Below, in pieces: positions 8,290 to 16,252 of a stretch of DNA of 64,000 nt. The notes under the pieces are model-generated. The model saw nothing but the letters and a program-made list of their open reading frames with translations. It searched no databases and was not told the origin of the DNA. The stretch is taken from the NCBI RefSeq assembly GCF_024198235.1, contig NZ_JAKCFB010000021.1:1-64000 (forward strand). Reading direction: 5' to 3'. The first letter of the stretch is position 1, and each line of letters opens with the position of its first letter. Position numbers and translations under genes: made by a program. Source of the stretch: Myxococcus dinghuensis (GTDB taxonomy: Bacteria > Myxococcota > Myxococcia > Myxococcales > Myxococcaceae).

Positions 8290-8403
8290 TCAGGGCCGCG
8301 CGTAGGTCACCAGCAGCACCACGAGGGTGGCCGCATAGCCGAGCATCAACGGCCCGAGGGCGAGGATGGCGGTGTCGTAGAGGCTCTCACGCTGGTCGTT
8401 CAT
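8290..8403 (-). CDS. 37-aa single-pass membrane mini-protein (unit B)
   Basis: A 37-residue product. A polar N-terminus (MNDQRESLYD) is followed by one hydrophobic helix (about residues 11-33) and the tail TYARP. It is clearly a paralogue of the 39-residue product at 9911-10030: both share RESLYD, then G/A-P/M-L-M-L-G-Y-A-x-T-L-V and a terminal YARP. The ATG at 8403 is preceded by CGGAGCAAGTC. Conservation of a second copy plus the sigma-54 promoter 50 bp upstream argue that it is a real gene, although it is easily missed by size. The function is unknown. It may be a membrane regulator or small partner of the downstream lipoprotein (138 bp away). Confidence 0.75.
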   Translation of the reverse strand: MNDQRESLYDTAILALGPLMLGYAATLVVLLVTYARP

Positions 8404-8454
8404 GACTTGCTCCGGTTCGCCGCGGAGGTGTGTTTCGCGGCACCCGGACACATG

Positions 8455-8470
8455 AGCAAGGCGTGGGCCA
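8455..8470 (-). promoter_or_regulatory. Sigma-54 (-24/-12) promoter, unit B
   Basis: On the minus strand TGGCCCACGCCTTGCT fits the sigma-54 consensus TGGCAC-R-N4-TTGCW in every conserved position except one base of the -24 box, with the correct 12-bp phase of GG and GC. The predicted start of transcription is near 8444, about 41 nt before the mini-protein ATG. The same 16-mer occurs at 10082-10097 (one base different) and 26900-26915 (identical). Confidence 0.82.
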
Positions 8471-8591
8471 GCGTGGTTCGACGCGTGGCCCGAGGGAGGC
8501 GCCCGTCGCGCGGGCCCGCGGAGTGTCCGGACGTGGGACGAGACACGCGGGAGCGGGAACACGCGCGGGTGTGAGGGCCTGGCCCACGAAC

Positions 8592-8619
8592 GAAAACGGG
8601 GGCGCTCGACCGCGCCCCC
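8592..8619 (-). terminator. Rho-independent terminator after the M35 protease gene
   Basis: Read on the minus strand: GGGGGCGC, loop GGTCGA, GCGCCCCC, then GTTTTCG. It has an 8-bp perfect G+C stem and a short T run, and begins 33 bp after the protease stop codon. It separates the two duplicated units and implies that unit B is expressed from its own promoter. Confidence 0.75.
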
Positions 8620-8652
8620 GCTTCGCTTCACGTCGTCGTCACGAAGGCCGCA

Positions 8653-9762
8653 TCAGTTCTGCGCGGGCGTGTTCTCCGCGAAGTACTCGTGGCTGTCCGC
8701 GTTGTCGCGGGCGCGGGTCTGGTTGGAGCTCGTGAGGCTCTTGCAGGCGCTCTGGCCGTAGGCCCAGTCATCCGTGTCCGCCACGACGGTGAAGTGGCTC
8801 ATCTCGTGGACGAGGGTGCCGCCCTTGGAGTCGGTGCCCGACATGGGCGCGCTCCAGAAGGCGTTGCACACGTAGATGCGGTACGGCTGGTTCTTGTAGA
8901 CGTACGCGTACGCGCTGTCCGAGCACGCGCAGTCGACGATGACCGACTTGGTGTCGAACGCGGTCTTGATGGCGGCGTAGTGCGTCTTGATGAGGTTGAC
9001 GTTCGTGGTGTTGATGGTGCCGAACCACGTGGAGAAGCGGGGACCAATCGTCCCGTTGAGGTAGGTGACCGCGCCGTTGGTCATGCTCTGGGCGGTGGTG
9101 AAGGCCGTGGTCACCGTGGCGGCCGGACGCGAGCCCGTGCAGCTCGAGGTGCTCAGCGCCTGCGCGGTGACGACGCCCGTCGAGTCCGCCACGGGGTGGA
9201 CGAACGGGCGGCCCTCGATGGAGAGCGCCAGCGCGTCCGAGCGGAGCTGCGACAGGCCCTCGTGGCCGACGTCGGAGTGATGGCCGTCCGAGTCGTAGCG
9301 GATGCTGTACGCGCCCGTCACGGACAGGTCGTAGATGGCGCCGAGGTCGACGTCGTGGGAGACGCTCTCGCCCGGGGCCAGGCGCAGGAAGTCGCTGGCG
9401 ACGGGGGTGGCCCACTTGTAGTGACGGCCGTTGTACTCCGCCTTCTGGCCGTTCACCGTGACGGCGAACAGGTCCTCCTTCAGGCCGTCGGCCGCCGTGT
9501 GCCACTTGAGCAGGCGCACGGTGTCCTTCGACACGTTGGTCAGCGTCACGCTCACCATCACCGCCTCGCGCGCGGCCAGCGAGGAGCGCGGCACGGAGAG
9601 GGTGACCTTCACGTCGCCGGCGATGGCGTCACGCGCCGTCTCGCCCTGCACGGGCGTTGAATCCTGCGTCTGCTCATCCGGTGCGCCACAGCCACCGAGC
9701 AGCGACACACTGACCACGGCACCCACAATCCAATTCAGACGACCACCTGAGCTGAGGCTCAT
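8653..9762 (-). CDS. M35 (deuterolysin/aspzincin) metalloendopeptidase lipoprotein
   Basis: 369 aa. The start at 9762 is supported by AAAGGAAGTC and by an immediate lipoprotein signal with lipobox LGGC (lipidated Cys about 25). The N-terminal domain (about 50-165) is shared with the catalytic-domain-less lipoprotein downstream. The C-terminal half is an M35 domain: HEMSH at 319-323 provides two zinc His ligands and Glu320, and D332 in the DTDDWAYG segment is the third zinc ligand, the aspzincin signature. The ending DNADSHEYFAEN is strongly reminiscent of fungal peptidyl-Lys metalloendopeptidases, which cleave at Lys. The Cys residues fit two disulfides. It is probably exported and anchored to the cell surface; the N-domain may be an inhibitory prodomain. 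Secreted proteolysis suits predation or starvation. Confidence 0.9.
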   Translation of the reverse strand: MSLSSGGRLNWIVGAVVSVSLLGGCGAPDEQTQDSTPVQGETARDAIAGDVKVTLSVPRSSLAAREAVMVSVTLTNVSKDTVRLLKWHTAADGLKEDLFAVTVNGQKAEYNGRHYKWATPVASDFLRLAPGESVSHDVDLGAIYDLSVTGAYSIRYDSDGHHSDVGHEGLSQLRSDALALSIEGRPFVHPVADSTGVVTAQALSTSSCTGSRPAATVTTAFTTAQSMTNGAVTYLNGTIGPRFSTWFGTINTTNVNLIKTHYAAIKTAFDTKSVIVDCACSDSAYAYVYKNQPYRIYVCNAFWSAPMSGTDSKGGTLVHEMSHFTVVADTDDWAYGQSACKSLTSSNQTRARDNADSHEYFAENTPAQN

Positions 9763-9910
9763 GTCGGGGACTTCCTTTCGGGGGGCTACGCTTGGGGGAG
9801 TCACTACGCGGAGTGGCGACGGGCGCTCATTCGAAGAATGCGGCCCTGTCGCGTAATCCTGCTTATAGCGGCTCCCCGGTAATCCCGTCCAGGGCCCGAC
9901 GCGTCATGCT

Positions 9911-10030
9911 TCAGGGGCGTGCGTAGGCGACCAGCATTGCCACCAGCGTGACGGCGTAGCCGAGCATCATCGGCCAGAGGGCGATGATGCCCATGTCGTA
10001 GAGGCTCTCACGCGCATTGTTTCGAATCAT
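9911..10030 (-). CDS. 39-aa single-pass membrane mini-protein (unit A)
   Basis: A 39-residue product: polar N-terminus MIRNNARESLYD, one hydrophobic helix (about 13-35) and terminal AYARP. It is a paralogue of the 37-aa protein at 8290-8403, with identical RESLYD, LGYA and YARP and the same promoter architecture. CGGAGCACGTTC precedes the ATG at 10030. The M35 protease gene begins 148 bp downstream, so this is the first gene of unit A. The function is unknown. Confidence 0.75.
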   Translation of the reverse strand: MIRNNARESLYDMGIIALWPMMLGYAVTLVAMLVAYARP

Positions 10031-10081
10031 GAACGTGCTCCGGTGTGCGGCGAGGGATGTCTCGCCGCACCCGGACACATG

Positions 10082-10097
10082 AGCAAGGCATGGGCCA
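10082..10097 (-). promoter_or_regulatory. Sigma-54 (-24/-12) promoter, unit A
   Basis: Minus strand TGGCCCATGCCTTGCT: -24 GG and -12 GC are in phase, with a predicted start near 10071 and a leader of about 41 nt before the mini-protein. The leader begins with the same CATGTGTCCGGGTGC-like sequence as unit B. The element CGAGGTTCCCTCGGGG (10111-10126) begins 14 bp upstream. Confidence 0.82.
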
Positions 10098-10263
10098 TCC
10101 CCCACGCGCGCGAGGTTCCCTCGGGGTATCGCGGGGTTGCGGCGCGAAGAGAGATGGGGGGCGCGAGGCGCGCGCAGGATTGGCGCGCCTGGTGCTGTTC
10201 CGCGCCTGGGACGGCGGTGCGCGGACGCGGCATTTGCGTGCGCGCGGTCCGCGCCGGGTGACG

Positions 10264-10761
10264 TCACCGCGCGGCGGAGGCGGCCTCTTCCTGGGCGAGC
10301 TTGCGGACGAGCTCCAGGGCGCGCCGCACGTGCTCGCCCACGCGAATCTGGGACTCGAAGCTGTCGCGGACGACGCCCTTTCGGTCCACCACGAAGGTGA
10401 CGCGGCCGGGGAGCATGCCGAGGAAGGACGGGGCCACGCCGAAGGCCGCGCGCGCCGTGCCCTGCTCGTCGCTCAGGAGGGTGAAGGGCAGCCGGTGCTT
10501 CGCGGCGAAGCCCTGGTGGGAGGCGGTCGAATCGCTGCTGATGCCGATGACCTCCGCGCCCGCGGCGACGAAGTCCTCGTACTGGTCCCTCAGGCCGCAG
10601 GCCTGCACGGTACAACCCGGTGAGTCGTCGCGCGGGTAGAAGTAGATGACGAGCACGTTCTTGCCCACCAGCTCGTGCAGGTGCACGAACTGGTCGTCCG
10701 AGCGCTTCAGCACGACGTCGGGCACCGAATCCCCCTGCTGCAGCGGCTTCTTCCTCGTCAT
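10264..10761 (-). CDS. bcp: Peroxiredoxin, PrxQ/Bcp type
   Basis: 165 aa. Thioredoxin-dependent peroxidase of the PrxQ/Bcp group, reducing hydrogen peroxide and organic or lipid hydroperoxides in the cytoplasm. The signature YPRDDSPGCTVQAC places the peroxidatic cysteine at C50 and the resolving cysteine at C55, the usual five-residue spacing of the atypical 2-Cys PrxQ type. GISSDSTASHQGFAAKHRLPFTLLSD is typical of the family. The start at 10761 is preceded by GGGAAGGAC; the longer reading adds a leader not seen in the family. It is divergent from the PTS operon and probably monocistronic. Confidence 0.93.
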   Translation of the reverse strand: MTRKKPLQQGDSVPDVVLKRSDDQFVHLHELVGKNVLVIYFYPRDDSPGCTVQACGLRDQYEDFVAAGAEVIGISSDSTASHQGFAAKHRLPFTLLSDEQGTARAAFGVAPSFLGMLPGRVTFVVDRKGVVRDSFESQIRVGEHVRRALELVRKLAQEEAASAAR

Positions 10762-11139
10762 GAAGTCCTTCCCACGCGTCGCCGGAGGGTGGGCCCGGCG
10801 TGCCCAGGGCAACCAGTCAAGCATGCCCCGAAGGGAGGGGCGAGCCTGCGGGCGGGCGCGGCTCTCGAGAAGCGAGAGGCGACGGTGGGGTGCATCTCCC
10901 CCACGCCGGATGCATCCAATCAGGTGTGGGGGAAGCGAGGGCGCTCCCCCGTCCGGCAGGCGACAGCCCTGGGCGCGGCCGGACCCGAAATTTCGGGCAC
11001 GGGGGGCTCTGGCGTCTTACCTTTCGACACAGGACGTGAGAGCTTATCTGGGGAACAGGGCGGAAACTTTCGCCGGAGTTGCGCAACGCGACGTTCAGGC
11101 GTAGGACGCAGCTTTCCGGGGGGTTGGTCAGGAGTGAAC
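10762..11139. other. Divergent intergenic region between bcp and the PTS operon (378 bp)
   Basis: No gene is supported here. The region holds a perfect 14-bp palindrome (annotated separately) and, at 11060-11076, a looser palindrome of the same type with GGCGGAAA facing TTTCGCC around a central C. No convincing -35/-10 pair stands out. Confidence 0.55.
10984..10997. promoter_or_regulatory. Perfect palindrome CCCGAAATTTCGGG
   Basis: A 14-bp perfect palindrome with an A/T core in a very G+C-rich spacer, 142 bp before the EIIA start. It is a candidate operator for the PTS operon or for bcp. Confidence 0.45.
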
Positions 11140-11562
11140 ATGGTCGGCCTCGTCGTCGCATCGCACGGGCGTCTGGCGGAGGAGCTGGTCTCCACCGCGG
11201 AACAGATCGTGGGGAAGCTCCCCGCGGTGGCAACCTGCAACATCGAGCCGGGGACTCCCGTCGAGGACCTCCGCGCGAAGATGAAGCAGGCGGTGTCCCG
11301 CGTGGATGACGGGGAGGGTGTCATCATCCTCGCCGACCTGTTCGGCGGTACGCCCTGCAAGGAGTCGCTGATGATGTGTCAGCGCATGAACCTGGAGGTG
11401 CTGGCCGGGGTGAACCTGCCCATGCTCCTCAAGGCCAACTCCCTCCGCTCCGAGTCCCTCACCCTTCCGGAGATGGCCAACCAGCTCGCCTCCTATGGTC
11501 AGCGCAACATCACCTGTGCGTCCGCCCTGCTTCGAGAGGCCCAGCAGCAGCCGCGAACTTGA
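11140..11562 (+). CDS. PTS system mannose-type EIIA component
   Basis: 140 aa. EIIA of the mannose/fructose/sorbose PTS family. It accepts phosphate from HPr on a histidine and passes it to EIIB in the cytoplasm. The phospho-acceptor is H9 in VVASHG, and the LADLFGGTPCKES motif typical of EIIA-Man follows at about residue 69. It begins an operon of six PTS genes (IIA-IIB-IIC-IID-HPr-EI). The ATG at 11140 has AGGAG 6 bases upstream. An in-frame GTG two codons earlier is possible. Confidence 0.92.
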   Translation: MVGLVVASHGRLAEELVSTAEQIVGKLPAVATCNIEPGTPVEDLRAKMKQAVSRVDDGEGVIILADLFGGTPCKESLMMCQRMNLEVLAGVNLPMLLKANSLRSESLTLPEMANQLASYGQRNITCASALLREAQQQPRT

Positions 11563-11595
11563 CGGACCGACGCGGGTCGGCGATTCGAGACTGCT

Positions 11596-12081
11596 GTGAT
11601 CACCCTGGTCCGCGTCGACAACCGCCTCATCCACGGCCAGGTCGTCGAGGCCTGGCTGCCCTTCCTCAAGGTCGCCCGCGTCGTCGTCGCGGATGACGAG
11701 GCGGCGTCCAGCCCCCTCATCCGCGCGGCCATGGCGCTGGCGGTGCAGAGCGCCATCGAGGTGCAGATCCTCCCCCTGTCGCAGGTGGACTTCGCGGCCC
11801 TGTCGAAGGACGGGGTGCGCACGCTGGTGCTGCTGCGGGACGTGGCGTCCGTGCCCTTCGCGTACGCGCACGGGCTGAGCCTGGGGGAGCTGAACCTGGG
11901 CAACGTGCACTTCGGCACCGGGCGGCGGCAGGTGTCGCCGTCCGTGTTCCTGGCGGAGGCGGAGCTGAAGACGCTCCAGCAGATGGCGGAGCAGGGCGTG
12001 CGCGTGGAAGCGCGCGCGGTGCCCGCGGAGAAGCCGGTGGAGCTGCCGGACCTGACCGAGCGGTGGACGAAGGCCGGGTGA
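11596..12081 (+). CDS. PTS system mannose-type EIIB component
   Basis: 161 aa. EIIB of the mannose PTS family, which transfers phosphate from EIIA to the incoming sugar. The N-terminal VRVDNRLIHGQV is the family hallmark, with phospho-histidine H13. The central VVVADDEAASSP segment is also typical. The start is GTG at 11596. The gene sits 33 bp after EIIA and 4 bp before EIIC. The length is normal for the family. Confidence 0.92.
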   Translation: MITLVRVDNRLIHGQVVEAWLPFLKVARVVVADDEAASSPLIRAAMALAVQSAIEVQILPLSQVDFAALSKDGVRTLVLLRDVASVPFAYAHGLSLGELNLGNVHFGTGRRQVSPSVFLAEAELKTLQQMAEQGVRVEARAVPAEKPVELPDLTERWTKAG

Positions 12082-12085
12082 GCGC

Positions 12086-12802
12086 GTGAGCGTCGTCTGG
12101 GTCCAGGTGGCGCTCGCGGGAGTGTGGGGCGGACTGGTGGCCGTCGAACGCAAGGCGTTCCTCCAGGCCATGATGTCGCGCCCCCTGGTCGCGTCCTCGG
12201 TGATGGGCCTGTTGCTCAACGACGTGCCTTCCGGGCTGGCCGTGGGCCTGCTCCTGGAGCTGTTCTTCCTGGGCACGGCGAACCTGGGCGCGGCGCTGCC
12301 GGAGAACGACACGCTGGCGGCCACCGCGACGAGCGCCGCGGCCGCGACGATGACGGCGGCGTCCGGCGCGGGCTCCACGCCCGCCATCTGGTCGCTGGCG
12401 GTGCTGCTCTTCATCGGCATGGGCCGGGTGGGGCGGCGGGCGGACCGGCTGCTGGAGGGCTACACGGCGCGGCTGGCCCGCGTGGCGCTGGCCTCCGCGG
12501 AGGCCGGCAACCTGACGCGCGCCATGCGGCAGAACCTGTGGGGCATGTGGCCGCACTTCGCGCTGTACGGCGTGCTGACGGCGCTGTGCGCGCTGGCGGG
12601 CTTCTTCGTGGAGCCGGTGCTGCAGCGGCTGCCCCACCTGCTGGTGCGCGGGCTGGCGTGGGCGTGGCCGGCCATGGCGTCCGTGGCGGCGGCCATCGCG
12701 GCGCAGGGCAGCCACGCGCGCCGCGCCCCGCTCTACGCGGCGTTGGGCGCCGCGGCGGTGACGGTGGCCATCGTCCTCTCGCTGCTCCTGGAGCGGCCAT
12801 GA
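12086..12802 (+). CDS. PTS system mannose-type EIIC permease component
   Basis: 238 aa, strongly hydrophobic with about 7 predicted membrane segments. The order A-G-x-W-G-G-L-V-A-V-E-R-K-A-F-L-Q, GLLLNDVPSGLAVGLLLELFFLG and the later LPENDT fit the EIIC-Man/sorbose permease family. Together with EIID it forms the membrane channel. The start is GTG at 12086. The stop codon overlaps the EIID start (ATGA), indicating translational coupling. Confidence 0.88.
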   Translation: MSVVWVQVALAGVWGGLVAVERKAFLQAMMSRPLVASSVMGLLLNDVPSGLAVGLLLELFFLGTANLGAALPENDTLAATATSAAAATMTAASGAGSTPAIWSLAVLLFIGMGRVGRRADRLLEGYTARLARVALASAEAGNLTRAMRQNLWGMWPHFALYGVLTALCALAGFFVEPVLQRLPHLLVRGLAWAWPAMASVAAAIAAQGSHARRAPLYAALGAAAVTVAIVLSLLLERP

Positions 12803-13566
12803 GCGCGGCGGAGACGGCCCTCCCGCGGAGCGTGCTGCTGCGCGTCTTCCTGCGCTCGCTGTTCCTGCAGGCGTCGTGGAACCCCCAGGGCATGCAGAAC
12901 CTGGGGCTGGCCTACGCGGTGTTCCCCGCGCTGGAGCGGCTGTACGCGGCGGGCCCGGCGCGCGAGGAGGCGGTGCGCCGGCACCTCGTGTTCTTCAACA
13001 CCCACCCGTACGTGGCGGCGGCCATCGTCGGGGGCGTGGTCTTCCACGAGGAGCGCATCGCCCGGGGCGAGGAGGCCCCGGACCGGGTGGTGGCCTTCAA
13101 GGCGGCGCTGATGGGGCCCCTGGCGGCGCTGGGGGACGGCTTCTTCTGGCTGTCGCTCAAGCCCGCGGCGGGCGCGGTGGGGGCGGCGCTGGTGCCGCTG
13201 TTGGGGCTGTGGGCGGTGCCCGCCTTCCTGGTGCTGTACAACCTGGTGCACGTGCTGCTCCGGGTGCGGTTGTACTGGCTGGGGCTCACCCTGGGGGACC
13301 GGCTGGTGGAGGCGGTGGCGCGGGCCAACCTGCCCGCGCGGGGCGCCCGGCTGCGCACGGTGGCGGCGGTGTGCGCGGGGGGCCTGGCGGCGTGGCTGGC
13401 GGTGTCGTTCGGGGCCAACGCGGGGGGGGCGCACGCGCCCCTGCTGGCGGCGGGGTGCCTGGCCCTGGGGGTTGCATCCTACGTGCTGGTCAGCCGTCGG
13501 GTGCCCAACTACGTGGTGCTCTACCTCGCGGCGCTCCTGGCCTGCGTGGCGGGGGCCTTCCTTTAG
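12799..13566 (+). CDS. PTS system mannose-type EIID component
   Basis: 255 aa. EIID of the mannose family: F-L-R-S-L-F-L-Q-A-S-W-N-x-x-G-M-Q-N-L-G near the N-terminus, FFNTHPYVAAAIVGGV, and A-A-L-M-G-P-L-A-A-L-G-D are the characteristic segments. Membrane helices lie mainly in the second half, ending with a hydrophobic C-terminus. EIID is restricted to the mannose PTS family, so its presence identifies the whole permease. The ATG overlaps the EIIC stop by 4 bp. The substrate cannot be predicted. Confidence 0.9.
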   Translation: MSAAETALPRSVLLRVFLRSLFLQASWNPQGMQNLGLAYAVFPALERLYAAGPAREEAVRRHLVFFNTHPYVAAAIVGGVVFHEERIARGEEAPDRVVAFKAALMGPLAALGDGFFWLSLKPAAGAVGAALVPLLGLWAVPAFLVLYNLVHVLLRVRLYWLGLTLGDRLVEAVARANLPARGARLRTVAAVCAGGLAAWLAVSFGANAGGAHAPLLAAGCLALGVASYVLVSRRVPNYVVLYLAALLACVAGAFL

Positions 13567-13587
13567 AGACGAGAGGTAGGAGTCGCG

Positions 13588-13866
13588 ATGGCAACCGAGG
13601 CGAAGGGAACATACGAGATCATCAACGAGCTGGGGCTGCATGCCCGGGCGGCGGCGCAGATGGTCAAGGTGGCCAACCGCTTCAAGAGCGACGTCCTCAT
13701 CGAGGCGCAGGGACAGCGCGCCAACGCCAAGTCCATCATGGGGGTGCTGATGCTGGCGGCGGCCCAGGGGGTGCAGGTGACGCTGACGTGTAAGGGGGAC
13801 GACGCCGAGGCGTGTCTCCAGGAGTTGGCAAAGCTCATCGCCGACCGTTTTGGCGAGTCGAAGTGA
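13588..13866 (+). CDS. ptsH: Phosphocarrier protein HPr
   Basis: 92 aa. General PTS phosphocarrier, accepting phosphate from enzyme I. GLHARAA places the active histidine at H18. S49 in AKSIMGVLML matches the regulatory serine (Ser46) phosphorylated by HPr kinase in many bacteria, so serine-based regulation is possible; no hprK is in the window. GAGAGGTAGGAGTCGCG lies before the ATG. It is in operon with the permease genes upstream and EI downstream (46 bp). Confidence 0.96.
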   Translation: MATEAKGTYEIINELGLHARAAAQMVKVANRFKSDVLIEAQGQRANAKSIMGVLMLAAAQGVQVTLTCKGDDAEACLQELAKLIADRFGESK

Positions 13867-13912
13867 CAGGTGAAGATGCAAACGCGGTAGGTCCGGGAGG
13901 GAAGAACCGAAC

Positions 13913-15739
13913 GTGAGCAGCCAGGCCACCCCCACACTGAGGTTGATGGGCATCGGCGCGTCACCTGGCGTGGCGGTCGGCCACGCCTTCATCCTGGACA
14001 GGAAGCGCATCCGCACGCCCAAGCTGCGGCTGGCCGAGGCGGAGGTCGAGCCCGAGCGCATGCGGATGAAGACGGCCGTGGACCTGTCCGACCGTCAGCT
14101 CGCCGAGCTCAAGGAACAAATCACGCGCACCGAGGGCAGCGACCACGCGCTCATCCTGGAGGCGCACCGGTTGATGCTCCACGACCCCATGCTGGTGGAC
14201 GCGGTCAACCAGCTCATCGTGGAGGACCGCATCAACGCCGAGTGGGCGGTCCGCCGCGTCGCGCGGAAGATCAAGCACCTCTTCGACAACATCCCCGACG
14301 AGTACTTCCGCGAGCGGCGCTCGGACGTGGACTACGTCGCGGACCGCATCATCCGCAACCTCATGGGGCAGGTGGTGGACGAGGAGGTGGAGGTCCCCGC
14401 GGAGGCCATCGTCGTGGCGCACGACCTGCCCCCGGCGGACGCGGCGCTCATGGCCCGCAGCGGCCGGGTGGCGGGCTTCGTGACGGACCTGGGCGGGCAG
14501 ACGAGCCACACGGCCATCGTCGCGCGGGCGCGCGAGACGCCCGCCGTGGTGGGCGCGGGCCGGGCCAGCGAGCAGATCTCCCCGGGCGACCTGGTGGCCA
14601 TGGACGGCACCCGGGGCATCATCCTGGTGAACCCCACGGACGAGCAGTTGGAGAGCTTCCGCGAGGAGCAGCGCCGGCACCAGGAGGCCGAGCAGCTCGC
14701 GCTGGCCACCAAGGACCTGACGGCGGTGAGCACGGACGGCTTCCGCATCCGGCTCAACGGCAACATGGAGTTCCTGGAGGAGATTCCGTCGCTCCTGGCG
14801 CACGGCGCGGAGGGCATCGGCCTGTACCGCACCGAGTTCATGTTCCTGGACCGGAAGACGGCGCCCACGGAGGAGGAGCACTACCGCGCCTACCGGCAGG
14901 TGCTGGAGGCCATGGGCGGGCGCCCCGTCACCATCCGCACGTTGGACCTGGGCGGCGACAAGGTGCCGGGCAAGACGAAGCACGAGAAGGAGCCCAACCC
15001 GGCGATGGGCCTGCGGGCCATCCGCTACTGCCTGTCCAACCGGGAGCTGTTCCGCACGCAGCTGCGGGCGCTGCTGCGCGCCAGCGTGCACGGCAACCTG
15101 CGGCTGATGTTCCCCCTCATCTGCGGGGTGAGCGAGCTGCGCGAGGCCCGCAGCGAGCTGGAGGCGTGCCGCACGGAGCTGGGGCGCGCGGGCGTGCCCG
15201 TGGGCAAGCGCTTCCCGGTGGGCATCATGGTGGAGACGCCCAGCGCGGCGATGATCGCCGACCGGCTGGCGCAGGAGGCGGACTTCTTCTCCGTCGGCAC
15301 CAACGACCTCATCCAGTACTCGCTGGCCATCGACCGCCAGAACCGCGAGGTGGCCTACCTCTACCGGCCGCTGCACCTGTCGGTGCTGCGCATGCTGGAG
15401 AGCATCGTGGGGGCGGCCAAGGCCGCCAACATCCCCGTGTCCATGTGCGGGGAGATGGCGGGAGATCCGCTCTACACGCTGGTGCTGCTGGCGCTCGGCT
15501 TCGACGAGCTGTCGATGACGTCCGGGCAGATTCCGGCCGTCAAGCGCTTCATCCGGCGGGTGCGCCGCGCGGACGCGGCGGAGCTCCTGAAGGACGCGAT
15601 GGAGCTGACGACGGCGGAGGAGATCGAACGCTTCGTGCGCACGGAGATGGACCGGCGCTTCCTCGAGACGCCGGAGCAGGGGGGCTCCGCGGAGGACGCT
15701 CCCCTGTCGACGCCGCCCTCCGGCCGCACCACGGGCTGA
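13913..15739 (+). CDS. ptsI: Phosphoenolpyruvate-protein phosphotransferase (PTS enzyme I)
   Basis: 608 aa. It transfers phosphate from PEP to HPr. The N-terminal swivelling domain carries GGQTSHTAIVAR with the phospho-histidine H199. The C-terminal PEP-binding barrel shows GIGLYRTEFMF, TLDLGGDK, VGIMVETPSA, the metal-binding FFSVGTNDLIQY and the active-site cysteine segment VSMCGEMAGD. The GTG start at 13913 is preceded by GGGAGGGAAG. The length is slightly above the E. coli protein because of an acidic C-terminal tail. It is the last PTS gene of the operon. Confidence 0.96.
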   Translation: MSSQATPTLRLMGIGASPGVAVGHAFILDRKRIRTPKLRLAEAEVEPERMRMKTAVDLSDRQLAELKEQITRTEGSDHALILEAHRLMLHDPMLVDAVNQLIVEDRINAEWAVRRVARKIKHLFDNIPDEYFRERRSDVDYVADRIIRNLMGQVVDEEVEVPAEAIVVAHDLPPADAALMARSGRVAGFVTDLGGQTSHTAIVARARETPAVVGAGRASEQISPGDLVAMDGTRGIILVNPTDEQLESFREEQRRHQEAEQLALATKDLTAVSTDGFRIRLNGNMEFLEEIPSLLAHGAEGIGLYRTEFMFLDRKTAPTEEEHYRAYRQVLEAMGGRPVTIRTLDLGGDKVPGKTKHEKEPNPAMGLRAIRYCLSNRELFRTQLRALLRASVHGNLRLMFPLICGVSELREARSELEACRTELGRAGVPVGKRFPVGIMVETPSAAMIADRLAQEADFFSVGTNDLIQYSLAIDRQNREVAYLYRPLHLSVLRMLESIVGAAKAANIPVSMCGEMAGDPLYTLVLLALGFDELSMTSGQIPAVKRFIRRVRRADAAELLKDAMELTTAEEIERFVRTEMDRRFLETPEQGGSAEDAPLSTPPSGRTTG

Positions 15740-15885
15740 AGGGCGCGCACCCCGCCCGCCGGGAGGACTTCCGGCGGGTGCCTGCTCGCCGGCCCGCCAT
15801 CCAGCGGGCCTCCCTGGAGCCGGCGCGGGGCGCCATGGCCAGCTTTCAGGTCCGGGCTGCGTCGAGCCCGACCTGGGAGGAGGGC

Positions 15886-16221
15886 ATGTTCAATCCAGCG
15901 GACATCCGGAAGGGCATGGTCGCGAGGGACCGGGACGGAGAGAACCTGGGCCTCATCACCCGCGTGGACGCCGGGGGCTTCTTCGTCGAGAAGGGCGCCT
16001 TCTTCGTCCGGGAGTGCCGGCTGGCGTTCTCGGACGTGACGGACATCGACGGGGAAGACGTCTACCTGCGCGAGGACCTGGCCCGCCTGCCCTCCGTACG
16101 GCCGGAGGTGCGGGAGGCGCGCGGGGACCTGTCCGAGCGGGCCCCCGTCGCCCTGGGGCATGACCTGACGGGCGCCCTGGGCGTCCTGCCGGCCGACGAC
16201 GGGGCCGCGCCCCGGCATTGA
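15886..16221 (+). CDS. Small PRC-barrel-like / DUF2171-type protein
   Basis: 111 aa. The first 65 residues have the compact beta-barrel pattern seen in DUF2171/PRC-barrel proteins: D-I-R-K-G-M-x-V, DGENLGLITRVD, FFVEKGAFF, then a V-T-D-I-D-G-E-D-V-Y-L strand. A charged tail follows. GGGAGGAGGGC immediately precedes the ATG at 15886, which favours this start over longer readings. It follows ptsI by 146 bp and may be read through from it. The function is unknown; related domains are often stress-associated or bind RNA or membranes. Confidence 0.7.
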   Translation: MFNPADIRKGMVARDRDGENLGLITRVDAGGFFVEKGAFFVRECRLAFSDVTDIDGEDVYLREDLARLPSVRPEVREARGDLSERAPVALGHDLTGALGVLPADDGAAPRH

Positions 16222-16252
16222 GCGCGACGTCCTCTGCCGCTCCAGTCCGCGC

